From Agelaius tricolor (taxonomy: Eukaryota; Chordata; Aves; Passeriformes; Icteridae): a stretch of 64,000 nucleotides of DNA. A model generated the notes under the pieces. The model was not told the origin of the DNA, did not search any database, and saw only the letters and a list, made by a program, of their open reading frames with translations. The stretch's first letter is position 1, and every line of letters begins with the position of its first letter. The translations under genes and the position numbers were made by a program. Location: the NCBI GenBank assembly GCA_023055355.1, contig JALJCS010000055.1, forward strand, positions 1,550,001-1,614,000, in the 5' to 3' direction. Positions 55,001 through 64,000 of this stretch are shown piece by piece.

Positions 55001-55608
55001 CACCCGCGCCCACCGGGAACCACTTCATGCACCGGGAAACCGGGAACCCCCGCACCCAGCGGGGAATCCCAGCCCCGCGCGCTGCCCCGACCGGACTTTC
55101 CCGGTTTACAAAGTCCCCGGGCCTCAGGGGCCCCCGCGGTGGCACCGGGAGTGGCGTCACCCCCGGGGCTGTCCCGGGTGGGGATCCCCCCGCGGTCCCG
55201 CGGTCGCTGCCCATCCCCGCGGGCACCGGCGCTCCCCGCCCGTCCCTGGCGGCTCCCGGCGGCGGTGCCGTCCCGGCGGTGCCCGGTGCCCGCCAACTGC
55301 TCCGGGAGAGCGCATCGGGAGGAGTCCCGGGAAGGGATGAACCGGGAGGGGGCTCAGCGGGAACACGGACGGAGCGAACGGGCGAAGCGCACCGGGGGGC
55401 ACACCGGGGACGGAGGGTGAGCACCGGGAACTGGGGAGCGCGGCGGGGGTCGGCCTCTCACCAGCACCAGGGCGAAGCGCTCCTCCAGCTCGCAGGGCTC
55501 CGGCATCGGCATCTTTCCCGGGGCGAAGAGACCGGCTCCCCCCGGGGCCGCCGCTGTTCCCGGGCCCCGGGGCAGCGCCTCCCCGTCCGCGCTCTCCACG
55601 TTCCCCAT
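40009..55608 (-). CDS. FMNL3: Formin-like protein 3
   Basis: Diaphanous-related formin; nucleates and elongates unbranched actin in filopodia and lamellipodia, released from autoinhibition by Rho-family GTPases. There are 26 coding exons, 3063 nt, 1020 aa (human about 1028). In transcript order: 55608-55462, 52606-52523, 52437-52357, 52253-52177, 50714-50631, 49622-49470, 48862-48754, 48673-48597, 48494-48401, 47945-47871, 47790-47680, 47602-47453, 47341-47240, 47157-46908, 46742-46674, 45951-45827, 44952-44750, 44149-43915, 43835-43767, 43654-43574, 43492-43363, 42205-42045, 40683-40582, 40492-40403, 40308-40197, 40100-40009. [10 protein letters not shown] carries the Gly2 N-myristoylation signal. 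The GBD/FH3 inhibitory region spans about residues 30-450; FH1 polyproline lies near 475-550, FH2 from about 555 to 950. The DAD region has GTIEDIIT then [13 protein letters not shown]. The end [10 protein letters not shown] and head-to-head TMBIM6 favour FMNL3 over FMNL1/2. Confidence 0.97.
40740..42000. repeat. Minisatellite in FMNL3 intron with higher-order structure
   Basis: About 40-bp units (GCATGCAAGACAAGGTGTGG, ATGACCAGGTGTGCACAAGG) are arranged in larger blocks. The block starting AACCATGCAAGACAAGG at about 41091 recurs at 41366 (275-bp period), with partial copies at about 40945, 41556 and 41715. It fills the intron between exons 40683 and 42045. Frames up to 474 codons on - are artefacts. 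Confidence 0.92.
42230..43301 (+). mobile_element. Internally deleted provirus (two LTRs, PBS, PPT) in FMNL3 intron
   Basis: Left LTR 42230-42519 and right LTR 42987-43301, both starting TGTAGGGGGATAC and ending GACAACA. They flank only 467 bp of internal DNA. Target duplication GGTCAG occurs at 42224-42229 and 43302-43307. The 18-nt primer site at 42522-42539 (TGGTGATCCCGACGTGAT) differs by one base from the tRNA-Trp site used by avian sarcoma/leukosis viruses. A polypurine tract (AAGAAAACAGGGGAA) directly precedes the right LTR. LTRs contain CCAATAAGAAG and GTTATAAAAGAG (TATA). No gag, pol or env reading frame is present, so the element is non-autonomous. It lies antisense to FMNL3. Confidence 0.93.
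42545..42705 (+). repeat. Five tandem CCCCRTGGATTCGGG repeats in the proviral leader
   Basis: ATGACCCCATGGATTCGGG and close variants (CCCCGTGGATTCGGG, CCCCGTAGATTCGGG) occur five times within 160 bp just after the primer-binding site, separated by AAACTATAT or AAAGGACT spacers. Confidence 0.85.
44235..44700. repeat. Imperfect tandem repeat, FMNL3 intron
   Basis: Pyrimidine-rich units of CCTCTGCACCCCAACAAGCC, CTCTGCACCCTGCCTGGACC and TCCTGAACTCCAGTCAGACC; a block of about 180 bp is present twice (near 44275 and 44440). Confidence 0.8.
45003..45790 (-). mobile_element. AT-rich LTR-like insertion in FMNL3 intron
   Basis: An island of AT-rich DNA in GC-rich surroundings. The left 470 bp (about 45030-45480) is a degenerate ACTATATT-type microsatellite. 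The right 310 bp is unique and moderately AT-rich, with CAGCTGACAG and CCTTCAGG. The 8-bp direct repeat GTGGAGAG occurs at both edges (44997-45004 and 45788-45795). On - it contains AATAAA followed by a purine-rich end, like an LTR, and I recall similar songbird LTRs, but the termini are not clear TG/CA, so class and borders are uncertain. Confidence 0.5.
46095..46660. repeat. Minisatellite, FMNL3 intron
   Basis: CTGTCCCCACTGTCCCTGCA plus CTGTCCCACTCCCCACACCC-type units, about 50-110 bp, seven to nine copies, in the intron between exons 45951 and 46674. Confidence 0.88.
48040..48375. repeat. Minisatellite, FMNL3 intron
   Basis: About nine copies of CCTGGTCCTGTCTCCCTCCA plus TTCCCCCCATCCCA (30-35 bp), with two diverged copies in the middle. 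Confidence 0.85.
49640..50350. repeat. Minisatellite, FMNL3 intron, about 20-21 bp unit
   Basis: About 34 copies of GGGGGCACAGGGCTCTGGCA (CACACAGCTCTGG variants). A higher-order block of about 190 bp is duplicated (near 50010 and 50205). Confidence 0.92.
51045..51545. repeat. Minisatellite, FMNL3 intron, about 50-90 bp unit
   Basis: Eight or nine copies of CCCGACCCTTGGGAGGGTTT plus TGGGGTGCAATTGTGAGGTG, variably extended by AAGGAGGGGGTGGGGGTACA. To the left, 50755-50870 holds three or four copies of a CCCCCTCCAACACCGGGACC unit. Confidence 0.88.
52620..54075. repeat. Minisatellites, FMNL3 intron 1
   Basis: Three arrays. 52640-52990: GGGGCACCAGGACCCATGGC and GGGTGGCCCCAAAAAGCACC units. 53150-53600: about eleven copies of a 41-bp unit (CCAGGACACCAAACACGGGG plus CCAGGCACCAGTGCCAGCTGC). 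53985-54070: short GACTGACCACCAGGACA units. The remainder of intron 1 (54076-55461) is CpG-rich and non-repetitive with no gene seen. Confidence 0.9.
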
Positions 55609-55799
55609 CCCCGGCCCAGGCACCGGGGGGCGGTGGGGGAGGTTCAGCCCGTTGTGTCCGGCGCTGCCGCCGCCTCCCGGTCCCGCCCCGCCCGCCCCGC
55701 CGGGTCCCGCCCCAGCGCTGCCCGTGCGCGGCGCCTCCACCAGGGGGCGCCATCCAGGGCGGCGGCGCCACCGGAGGGCGCCCGAAGGCCGGCAGCGAG

Positions 55800-56061
55800 C
55801 GCCGCGCTCCCATTGGCCGGGCCGGGCCCACGCTGACCAATCAGCGCCGCGCTCGCGCGCGGGGGCGGGCTCTGCCCCTCCAACGGCGGCGCTCGGGCGC
55901 GGCCCGGACCGTGACGGCGGCTCGAGACCAGCCCCGCCCCGAGCGGTGACGACAGCCAATAGAATGAGTCGGGAGGCGGGACTCCGCGGGGTTTCAGCCA
56001 ATGAGCGGCGGGGGCGTGGCGCAGAGCTCGCGGCCTGGCACGGACGGCGGACGCGGCGCAG
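55800..56061. promoter_or_regulatory. Bidirectional CpG-island promoter, FMNL3 / TMBIM6
   Basis: Only about 450 bp separate the FMNL3 start codon (55608, -) from the probable TMBIM6 first-exon donor (CAG/GTGCGG after 56061). The stretch contains CCAAT boxes in both orientations: ATTGG at 55812-55816, and CCAAT at 55837-55841, 55956-55960 and 55998-56002. GC boxes are also present (GGGGGCGGGC at about 55861). No TATA box is seen. This is the usual architecture of a shared housekeeping promoter. Confidence 0.6.
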
Positions 56062-57109
56062 GTGCGGGCGAGGGGCGCGGGCGGGGCGGCCCCGGGGCGG
56101 CCCCGGGGGATCCCCGGTGGTCCCGGAGCGCCTGCAGAGCCCGGGTGACCCCCACAGCACCCCCAGAGCCCATCCCGAGCGGCCCGGGGGGTCCCGCCCC
56201 CACCAGGCCCCGTTTGCGGGGGGGGGGGGGCGCTCACGGGTTGGGCCCCGGGGGCTCGGCCCGGTTGTAACGGGAGGAGCGAGGGGGGAGCGGGGCGGCG
56301 GAGCGGGGGAAGAAACGGGCAGCGCCGGCCGGGGCGGGGGGGTAAAGGTCGCTTGGAGCCGGCCAGGGGCGGCAGCAGCGAAAGCGGCGCTGGGGGCGGG
56401 GAGCGCGGCTCGGGGCCTGCCCGGTGGAACCGGCGGTCACCGGGGCCGGAGGGTGTCACCCCCGGTTGGGGCGGCTGTCACAGCCCTGTCCCAGCCGTGT
56501 CACGCACACCCTGCCCGGGACTGTCCCCGCGGCTCCTCGCCCTTTGACCTGGGGCTTCCCCAGCCCGGCGGTGGCAGCGCTCCGGTGCCAGCCGGTGTCA
56601 CCGTGCCCGTGCCCTGCTGTGGCACCGTGGGGCTCCTCTCCTGGAGCCTCCTCTCCGCCTGGGTGGCTCCTTGAAGCGTCCGCCCCGCTCCCCCTCGGGC
56701 CATGCTCTGTCCCCTCCATCCCTTGGGGACACCTGGCTCCTGCCACTGGCTGGGCAGGTGCCACAGGGGACGGAGCCGGCCGAGCCGGCTGGACCAGGAG
56801 CAGGAGGAGGAGGAGGAGGGCGAGGAAGAGGAGGAGGAGGCCCTGCTGGGAGCCTCCCGCTGCCAGAGCCACCTCTGGGGACGTCATTACGGGCACTAAT
56901 AGTCACCTGGCACAAAGACGTTTCCAGCTGCCAGCAGCGCTCCCACGACGCCTTCGGGAGCTCCCCTGGCCCCAGAGCAGCTCTGCTGCAGATCCCTCAG
57001 GGCTGCCCTGGCCTTGCAACAGCCCTGCAACACCCCAGGGCTCCCTGGCCCTGCAATAGCCGGCTGGGCTTGCACCAGCTGGACAAGGAAGGCTCCAGAG
57101 CAGCTCCTG

Positions 57110-57395
57110 GGCTCTCACTCAGCTCCTGGGGGAGGTTTGGGAGCTTTGGGTGGGCTCCAGATCCTGAGGAAGGTTTGGGAGCTTTGGGTGGGCTCTCAGC
57201 TCCTAGCAGAGGTTTGGGAGCTTTGGGTGGGCTCTCAGCTCCTGGGGGAGTTTTGGGAGCTTTGGGTGGGCTCCAGATCCTGGGGGAGATTTGGGAGCTT
57301 TGGGGCAGCTCTCAGCTCCTGGGGGAGTTTTGGGAGCTTTGGGGGCCTCCAGGTCCTTGCTGACCCGTCTTTCTTTCTTTCTTTCTTTCTTTCCC
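57110..57395. repeat. Minisatellite and (TTTC)n, TMBIM6 intron 1
   Basis: Five copies of a 50-54 bp unit (GGGAGCTTTGGGTGGGCTC, CAGCTCCTGGGGGAGTTTT), then a six-copy TTTC microsatellite (57370-57394). The microsatellite forms the polypyrimidine tract of the acceptor before the first coding exon (CCCCTGGCAG). Confidence 0.9.
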
Positions 57396-57448
57396 CTGGC
57401 AGTTTGCAGCCCCGTGGAGCGGCCCTGGGCCCATCCCAGCCTGGCACC

Positions 57449-58941
57449 ATGAACGTCTTTGACCGCAGCATCAACTTCGATGCCCTCTTCAAGTTCTCCC
57501 ACATGTGAGCGACACAAGGGCAGGGCAGGGGGTTCAGGGGGGCTGTGCCAGCCCTCCCTGCCCACCTCACCACCCTCCTCCTCCTCACCCACAGCTCAGT
57601 CTCCACCCAGGAGCACCTGAAGAGGGTCTATGGCAGCTTTGCCATCTGCATGTTTGTGGCAGCTGCGGGCGCCTACATCAATGTGGTCACCCACCTTTTC
57701 CAGGTGAGGGACCTTTGAAGGGCTGCAGGTGGCACCCCCAGCCCTGCAGCACCCAGGTGAGGCAGTGCCCAGCCCTCACCTGTCTCTCCCTCTCCCAGTT
57801 TGGGTTCCTGACTGGCCTGGGGGCTCTGGGGCTGATGATTTGGCTCATAGCCACCCCTCACAACCGTGAGACCGAGCAGAAGAGGCTGGGGATGCTGGTT
57901 GGCTTTGCCTTCCTCACAGGTAGGTGGGCACTGGGGACTCCCCCCACATCCCAAGGCATCCCAAATCCTGCAGAGGGGCCGGATGAAGCCCCCCACAATG
58001 GCTCTGGTGCCACCCAATTCTGTCCTTCCAGGCATCAATCTGGGACCCCTCCTGCAAATGTGCATCTCCGTCAACCCCAGGTAGAAGACCCCCCCCTCAA
58101 ATACCCCATTCCCCACTTCCAGCTGCCACACAGATCCTGTTTACCCCCCTGATGCCCCCCAAAACCCTCTGACCCCCTTCTCTTTGCCCCCAGCATCATC
58201 CCCACCGCCTTCCTGGGCACTGCCACCATCTTTGCCTGCTTCTCCCTGAGCGCCCTGTACGCCCGGCGCCGCAGCTACCTCTACCTAGGAGGTGAGAGGG
58301 GCTTTGGGGAGGGCTCTGGGAGGGCTGGGGACCCCCACTTTGGTGGGGGGGGTTTCCCCAAACCTGGCCCTGACTCCCTCACCCTCCAGGTTTCCTGCTC
58401 TCCGGCCTCACCCTGCTGCTTCTCTCCTCTCTGATCAACGCCTTTGTGAGATCCACCTGGCTCTTCACGGTGAGTCTGCCCTGCTGAGGATGGGCAGGCA
58501 GACAGGTGACACCAGCAGGCAGGGGACAGTCCCCAACTGATGCCAATCTACCCCTCACAGGCCCACCTGTACGTGGCCCTGATGATCATGTGTGGCTTCG
58601 TGCTCTTCGACACGCAGCTCATCATCGAGAAGGCGGAGAGCGGGGACAAGGATTACATCTGGTGGGTGCTGGGGACACAGGGGGGTGACACAGGGGGCAG
58701 GGTGGCCCTCCCTGAGCATCCATCCATGCCTCCAACCCTCTCTTTCCCAGGCACTGTGTTGATCTCTTCCTGGATTTTGTCAACATCTTCCGGGAGCTCC
58801 TGATAATCCTGGGCATGAATGAGGTGGGTGAGGGGCCCTGGGCAGGGCAGGGGGACAGAGGGACAGAAGGACAGAGGGACAGAGCTCATGGTGACCTTGG
58901 CCACTCTCCTCTTGCAGAACAAGAAGAAGGAGAAGAAGTGA
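57449..58941 (+). CDS. TMBIM6: Bax inhibitor 1 (TMBIM6)
   Basis: ER membrane protein of the BI-1 family; pH-sensitive calcium leak channel that restrains apoptosis and IRE1 signalling. Nine coding exons: 57449-57504, 57595-57703, 57799-57919, 58032-58080, 58194-58291, 58390-58469, 58561-58661, 58751-58823 and 58918-58941; 711 nt, 236 aa (human 237). It starts [19 protein letters not shown], which matches the family. Six or seven hydrophobic spans are visible, e.g. [49 protein letters not shown] and [19 protein letters not shown] (UPF0005 signature with the conserved Asp). The C-terminus NKKKEKK is the basic tail involved in ER retention and pH response. The last exon encodes only these seven residues. 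Confidence 0.98.
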
Positions 58942-59470
58942 AGAGGCTCTGGGCCGAGGCAGAGCCACCCCTGTGTCCCCATGTCCCCTCCCGTCCCTCT
59001 CTGTCATTAAAGGGGCTGTGCTTTGCTGCCGAGGAAGCAGCCAGAAGCTTTTGCACCCTCGTGGGTTTTTCTCTTGTTCAGCTTTTTTTTTTTTTTTTTT
59101 TTTTTTGATTAAAAACCAGCCAATTTGTGGATCCTGCTGGAGTTTGGCTCCCCTTGGTTTTCCCCCAGCCTTGTGACCCTTGGAGTGGTCACCATTGTGT
59201 CCTCTTCCCTCCGAGGTTTGTCCCCAGCCCCACCTGGGGTGTCACCTTTCCCCAAGAGGCCGTGAGGCCCCAAAACCAGCCCTTGGGGGGTCGTTGGTGG
59301 GACCCCCCCTCAGCCAAACTCATTGGTGGAGCCTCCCCTTCAGCACCAGTGCCAAGAAATGAACGTGTGCTGGGAGGGGGCCGTGGGGACGGGGCATTCC
59401 CAGCGCTCCCAGTCCCGCCATCTCCGCTCTTTGTACACCGGGATGATTCAATAAATCGCTCAGACTCCAA
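58942..59470 (+). other. TMBIM6: TMBIM6 3' UTR with two candidate poly(A) signals
   Basis: ATTAAA at 59006-59011, 65 nt after the stop, and AATAAA at 59450-59455 are candidate ends. A 23-nt poly(T) run lies at about 59083-59106. The convergent NCKAP5L signal (TTTATT at 59599-59604) is only about 145 bp beyond, so the two genes end nearly tail-to-tail. Confidence 0.65.
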
Positions 59471-59598
59471 ACTTTTGTCCCCCTCTTTCCGTCTGTCCGT
59501 CCGTCCTCCCATCCCTGGAGCACGGGGGACACAACAACAACAACAACAGCACCAGCACCACCACGTGTATAAATAACCCGGGCAGGGGAGGGGGTGGC

Positions 59599-59604
59599 TT
59601 TATT
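59599..59604 (-). terminator. NCKAP5L: Poly(A) signal AATAAA, NCKAP5L
   Basis: TTTATT on + gives AATAAA on -, about 170 nt after the NCKAP5L stop codon. This gives a very short 3' UTR. Confidence 0.65.
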
Positions 59605-59772
59605 GAGTTAAAAACCCATCGGCAGGGGCTGTACAGGGCCATAGCACCATCGGAGAGAGCCGGGAGAGGGAGCGACAGACACCGGACACTCCCAGCCCGG
59701 GCAGCACCCTCAGAGCAGGAGCGGGGAGCGGCGGGGACGGGCTGGAAGACGCGGGAGCGGGGCCGGGGCGGC

Positions 59773-62700
59773 TCAGCCCTGGCTGCCGCAGGAGGAGAGG
59801 CTGTCGTAGAGCGAATCGCTGAGGGACTCGGAGTGCTCCAGCCCGGCGGGGCCGTGCCCTCCATCCCGGGACCGCGCCTCCGTGCTGCCCTCGTCCCCCA
59901 CGTCCGAGGCGCTGGGGGTCCGGCTGCTGCTGGCGCTCAGGGCGGGGGGCAGAGGTGGGGGAACCTCCGGGGATGCCCCTCGATGCCCCCCCGGGCTGCA
60001 CACGGGGGCCTGGGGAGGGACAGCGTGGACAGGGGGGGTTGCTTGTGGCAGACACCACATCTGTCACTCTCCTGTGGTGGGGAACCTCTGCACCCACCCA
60101 GGGACACTTAAAATCCTCCCCACCGCGGGCAACACGATCACAGAACTCTGGGGAGTGAACTCTGCACCCACCCAGGGCCACTTTAAACCCCCCCCACCGC
60201 GGGCAACAGGATTACAGAATTCCGGGGAGTGTTCCCCCCACGTCCTCTCCCCGTGGCTTCATCCCCACAGCAAAGACAGGAGGATCTCATGACAGACAGA
60301 CAGACAGACACCACACCTGTCACTCCCCTGTGGTGGGGAACCTCTGTGCCCCCCCACCCAGGGCCACTTTAAATCCCCCCCACCCCAGGCCACAGAACTC
60401 TGAGAAATGCTCCCCCCACATCCTCTTCATCCCCACAGGGTGGGCAGGAGGGTCTGGGGTCCCTCTGCCAAGGGTTTGGGGTCCTGCTCCAGAGTTTCAG
60501 TGTCCTTACTCTGGAGTTTTGGGGACCCCACCCCAAGGTTCTGGGCTACTCCAGGGTCCCACAAGCTGCCCTTACCTGCACAGGCCGATGCAGCCCCTCC
60601 AGCCCCCCGGGTGGGCACACGAAGGGGTCGGCAGCACCGCAGGCTTTGGCGTTGGGGAAGGTCCAGTTCTTGCTCTGCTGGACACGCCGCGGCTTCCTGG
60701 CCTCATCCCCGGTGTCTGCGGGAACAACGGGGGCAGCGCTGACCTGGGGGGGTCCCCACACTCCCATCTCCCCCCGTGAGCCCCCGAGGGTGGGCACACC
60801 CTGGCACAGGCGGGATTCACCCACCTTGGGGTGCGGCACGGTGCCCGTGGGAGCTGGGGGGCGCCGGGAGGCGGCAGCCCGGGCCGCTCCGGTGTTTTCC
60901 CGGTACCAGCAGCTCCTCGGCGCTCGGCACCTCCCGCTCCAGCGTCCGGGCCTTGCGCGGCACTTTGGTGACGGCGGCCGGCACCGCCCCGGGCAGCGGC
61001 TCCGGGCGGCCCCGCGGTTTGGGGGTGCTCTTGGCGGGGACCCCCCCATAATCGGGCGGTGGGAAGGTGCCGATCCCGCTGTCCAGTGTCCGCGTCAGAG
61101 ACCCGCAGGCTGCGGCACACGGGGACGGATGAGTCGAGGAGCCCATTCTGGTGCTCCCTCTCCACCCTAAGCTCCCCATCACCCCCTCACCGGCGAAATG
61201 CTGCCCGGTGCCCGACTCGGACAGGCTCTCGTCGGACGGCAGCTCATCCCGGAGCGCCACGTCGGGCACCTGCGGGGATGCAGAGGCTGAAGGGCTGCGG
61301 GGTCCCCCCGGAGCCGAGGCCTGCGGGGTCCTCACCTTGTCCGAGGGCTCCCGCAGGTGTCCCACGATGCCGTTGCGGGGTGGGCGGCACAGCCGCGGTT
61401 CTTTGGCGTCGGGGGGGACCCTCCGGAGGTCACAAAGCTCCCGCTTGTGCTCCAGGCGGGTCTCGTAGGGGACGTCCTTGCCGTCCACCCTGTGGGGAGG
61501 CAGCGATCAGGGGGACACCCCACCCTCACCCTCACCCCGAGGGCACCCAGCTGGGAGCTCACCTGTCCAGCAGCTGCTGCATGAAGGTCTCGGCCGTCAC
61601 CTCCTGGTACATCACAGGGAGGGGGCCGGGGCCTCTCGGGGGCCCACGGGGACGCCCCTTCTCCAGCGCCAGTCCCTGCAGGAACGCGTGCTCCTCCCGC
61701 AGCGCCTTGCGCAGATCCTCCGCCTTCTCCATCAGCTTCGAGATGTTGAGACTCTCGGCTTCCAGCTTGCGGGCGGCCAGCTTGACCTCTCGGCGAAGGG
61801 GTGCGGGGGTCCCAGCCCACTCACGCCCGCGCCCACCGTCCCCTCTCCGGCTCAGCGCGGGCAGTTTGCTCCGCCGCAGCCCGAACCAACTCGCCAGCCC
61901 CGCTGCTTTGCCCTTGGCCTCGGCGCCCGGCGCCCGCTCCTGCCCCTGCAGCCGCAGCACGTTCTCCTCGATGCCCTTCATCACCTTCTCCTCGATGGCC
62001 GAGTGCCCCGCGCCGCTCGCCGCCGGCCCCGTGGGTTCCGCGGGGTCTGCGGGGGTTTTGTGGGGACCCCCGCCCGCCTTGGCGCCCACGGGCTGCTCCT
62101 CGCCCCGCGGTGCCCCCGCGGCTTTGCCCGCCTTGGTGGGCAGCTTGGTGGGGCTGCCGTGGGGGCTGCGGGAGGTTTTGGCGGGGGGCGTGGGGGGGGT
62201 CCGGGACGGGGTCCGGCCGGTTCCAGGGCGGCTTTTGCCCCCCGCTTTACCGGGGTCCCCCATGGAACCGGAGGAGTAGCAGCGAGCCAGGGGCTCGGCG
62301 CCGTGCGCTGGCTCGGGGTGCTTCAAGCTGCCCCCCAAACCCCCCCGGGGTGTGGGGCGTAGCTCGGCCCCATGGCCCCGTTCGGGCCGCCCCGGGCCGG
62401 GCGGTTCTCGGCCCTCGGCGCCCCGCAGCTTGCCCAGCGCTGCCAGGCGCTCCTTGAAGGGCAGGTAGCCCGGCTCGGGGGGCTTCTTGCCGGGCCGGCG
62501 GCAGGGGGCCGAGCCCCCCGTGCCACGGCGGGAGCTGGGGGGGGACGCCGCCGCCCGCTCCCCGCCCGCCGCCGGTGCCGGGGGCCCGGGGGGCTGCTCC
62601 ACCGCCTCGAAGGTGTGGGGGAAGGCGGGGGGCTCGGTGGAACCGGGCTCTGGGGCGGCGTCGGGGGACGGGCGGCGGCTGAGCACCGGGGACGCCTCGG

Positions 62701-64000
62701 GGTGGGCGCCGCGACACGGGATCTTGGAGGGGTGGGCGAGCTGGGGGCTGAGGCGCAGCCCCGCGGGAGGGGGGGGCGGCAGCTTGAGCACCTTGCTGGG
62801 GGAGGGCAGGGGGTTGGGGACGGGTGAGATGGGGGTGAAGCCGCCCTCGGGGCTCTCCTCGCCCGCAGCGTAGAGTCCCAGGAACGCGGGGTGCTCCCCG
62901 CGCCGCTGCCGGGGGGGGCCCCCGGGGGCTTCCCCATTGCGCCGGCAGCAGCCCCCGCCCTCACCCCGCAGCAGCCGCTCGGCCAAGGCGCTGAGCAGAG
63001 CCCCCCGAGGCGGCCCCGCTTCCTCGGGGGAGGAGCAGGGGCTGCCCTCGCTGCCCCGCCAGGCCCCCGCAGCCCCCGGGCCCCGCAGAGGGCAGGGGGG
63101 CCACGCCAGGGCCGTGCAGGGCTCGGGGGAGCCGGGGGAGGCTGGGGGGGGGCCCAACAGAGGGTCTGTCTCCTCCAGCTTGCGCAGCACCTCCAGGATT
63201 TGGGCTTTCTTTTTGAAGAATGGGGACAGGGCATCCAGGGGAGGGGCACCGGGGCTGAGGCCAGGGCTGCCCGATGGCACCGGTGGCAGCACCTGTGGGG
63301 ACAGGGCACCGTCACCCTGTGAGCACCTGGCACCGAGCCCTCCTGGTAGCAGAGGGGGACACTCTGGAAACACAGAGGAGGACACAAGAGGCTTTGGGAT
63401 GGGGACATCTGAGGCAATGGGTTCTGGAGCCAGAGACATCACAGATGGAGGTGGACACCATGGACCTGGAGAGGTGACACCACAGGGACCACAGCGACAG
63501 GGACCCTGTTTAAAGTGCCATAGGCACTTGGATGGGGACACAGATCCAGGTGGGGGGACAGGACAGGACACCGTGGGCCTGGGAAGCCACATGTCACAGG
63601 CCTGGTGACACCACACACACACACTGGGAAAAGACAATGGAGAAGGGGGTGACACTGCCCAGAGAGGGGACACTGGGACAGGAGGGGCTTGGGAACACTG
63701 ACACCCACCTCGGGCAGGGACAGACAGAGGCCAGGGAGCAGCTGGGGGGGCTCTTGCTCGGCAGAGCTGGGCTGGGGGGTCACTGGGACATCCGGGGGCA
63801 CTGGCACCGGGTGCAGCGGCAGCTGGAGAGCAGAGAGGTGCTGGGTTAAGCTCTGGGGGGGCTCTGCCCCATGCCCACCCCCCCCCCAGCCCCCAATGCA
63901 GCCCCAGGCACACCTGAGGGAGGGAGCCAGTGGAGAGCTGCAGCTTCTGCTGGAAGAGATCGCTCAGCACCTGGTTCTGCCGCTCCAGCTCGAACACACG
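59773..64000 (-). CDS. NCKAP5L: NCKAP5-like protein (Cep169), C-terminal part; 5' exons outside window
   Basis: Centrosomal and microtubule plus-end-tracking protein that binds EB1 and CDK5RAP2 and stabilises microtubules. Exons in transcript order: 64000-63914 (partial), 63822-63709, 63292-61563, 61489-61336, 61269-61191, 61109-60825, 60715-60576, 60009-59773; 2826 nt, 941 aa plus stop. Family landmarks are RVFELERQNQVLSDLFQQKL (coiled coil) at the cut end, LREEHAFLQGLALEKGRPRG, GTFPPPDYGG, TLEREVPSAEELLV, KNWTFPNAKACG and the C-terminus SESLSDSLYDSLSSCGSQG. The 1730-nt exon encodes a Pro/Ser/Gly-rich disordered region containing SKIP within HPSKIPCRG, a match to the SxIP EB1-binding motif. 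The window ends inside a coding exon, so the N-terminal coiled coil is missing. Confidence 0.95.
60060..60420. repeat. Tandem segmental repeat, NCKAP5L intron
   Basis: Three imperfect copies of CCTGTGGTGGGGAACCTCTG through CACCCACCCAGGGCCACTTT, then AAATCCTCCCCACCGCGGGC (periods about 75-160 bp), and a short (CAGA)n at 60293-60310. No coding sequence. Confidence 0.8.

Noticed and set aside
40009..55608. Identification as FMNL1 or FMNL2
   Set aside because: The N-terminus ([29 protein letters not shown]), the C-terminus and the TMBIM6/NCKAP5L neighbours match FMNL3.
54348..55836. 461-codon Arg/Pro/Gly-rich frame on + across the FMNL3 first exon
   Set aside because: Shadow frame antisense to FMNL3 exon 1 in a CpG island; composition is what GC-rich DNA gives by chance.

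Overview
The window is vertebrate nuclear DNA and almost certainly avian, probably from a songbird microchromosome. Evidence: compact multi-exon genes with short introns, very GC-rich sequence saturated with minisatellites, CR1 LINE 3' ends as the main LINE trace, and short LTR elements with 6-bp target duplications (one with a tRNA-Trp-type primer site, as in avian alpharetrovirus-like ERVs). The species is not determined.

Layout, left to right. 1-5062: last five coding exons of ACVR1B (ALK4) on +, then a long presumed 3' UTR to about 9.96 kb. 12361-17380: TAMALIN (GRASP), +. About 20.8-28.9 kb: NR4A1 (Nur77), +, with promoter motifs near 20.84-20.98 kb and coding exons 23874-27720. 33006-34498: ATG101, +. 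35833-36030: a one-exon, one-membrane-span microprotein resembling SMIM41, +. About 37.36-55.6 kb: FMNL3, -, all 26 coding exons. About 56.0-59.5 kb: TMBIM6 (Bax inhibitor-1), +, head-to-head with FMNL3. 59773 to the right edge: NCKAP5L, -, 5' end missing. Every splice junction was placed by GT/AG and reading-frame continuity; the summed CDS of each gene is divisible by three and gives a protein close to the length I know for the human orthologue.

The left block (ACVR1B-TAMALIN-NR4A1-ATG101-SMIM41) and the right block (FMNL3-TMBIM6-NCKAP5L) both match human 12q13, but from memory lie roughly 2 Mb apart there. Here they are joined within about 1.3 kb, so this is a lineage-specific gene junction. 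The genes do not form one pathway: activin signalling, a PDZ scaffold, an immediate-early nuclear receptor, autophagy initiation, actin assembly, ER stress/calcium and microtubule plus-end binding.

Most non-coding sequence is tandem repeat (units about 15-132 bp) plus CR1 and LTR fragments. I found no new enzymatic or defence system. The strongest observations are an in-frame decoy exon made by tandem duplication in TAMALIN, LTR insertions with clean target duplications (one against a splice site of an ACVR1B kinase exon, one an internally deleted provirus in FMNL3), repeated hairpins in the NR4A1 3' UTR, paired NBRE-type sites in NR4A1 intron 1, and the synteny junction.
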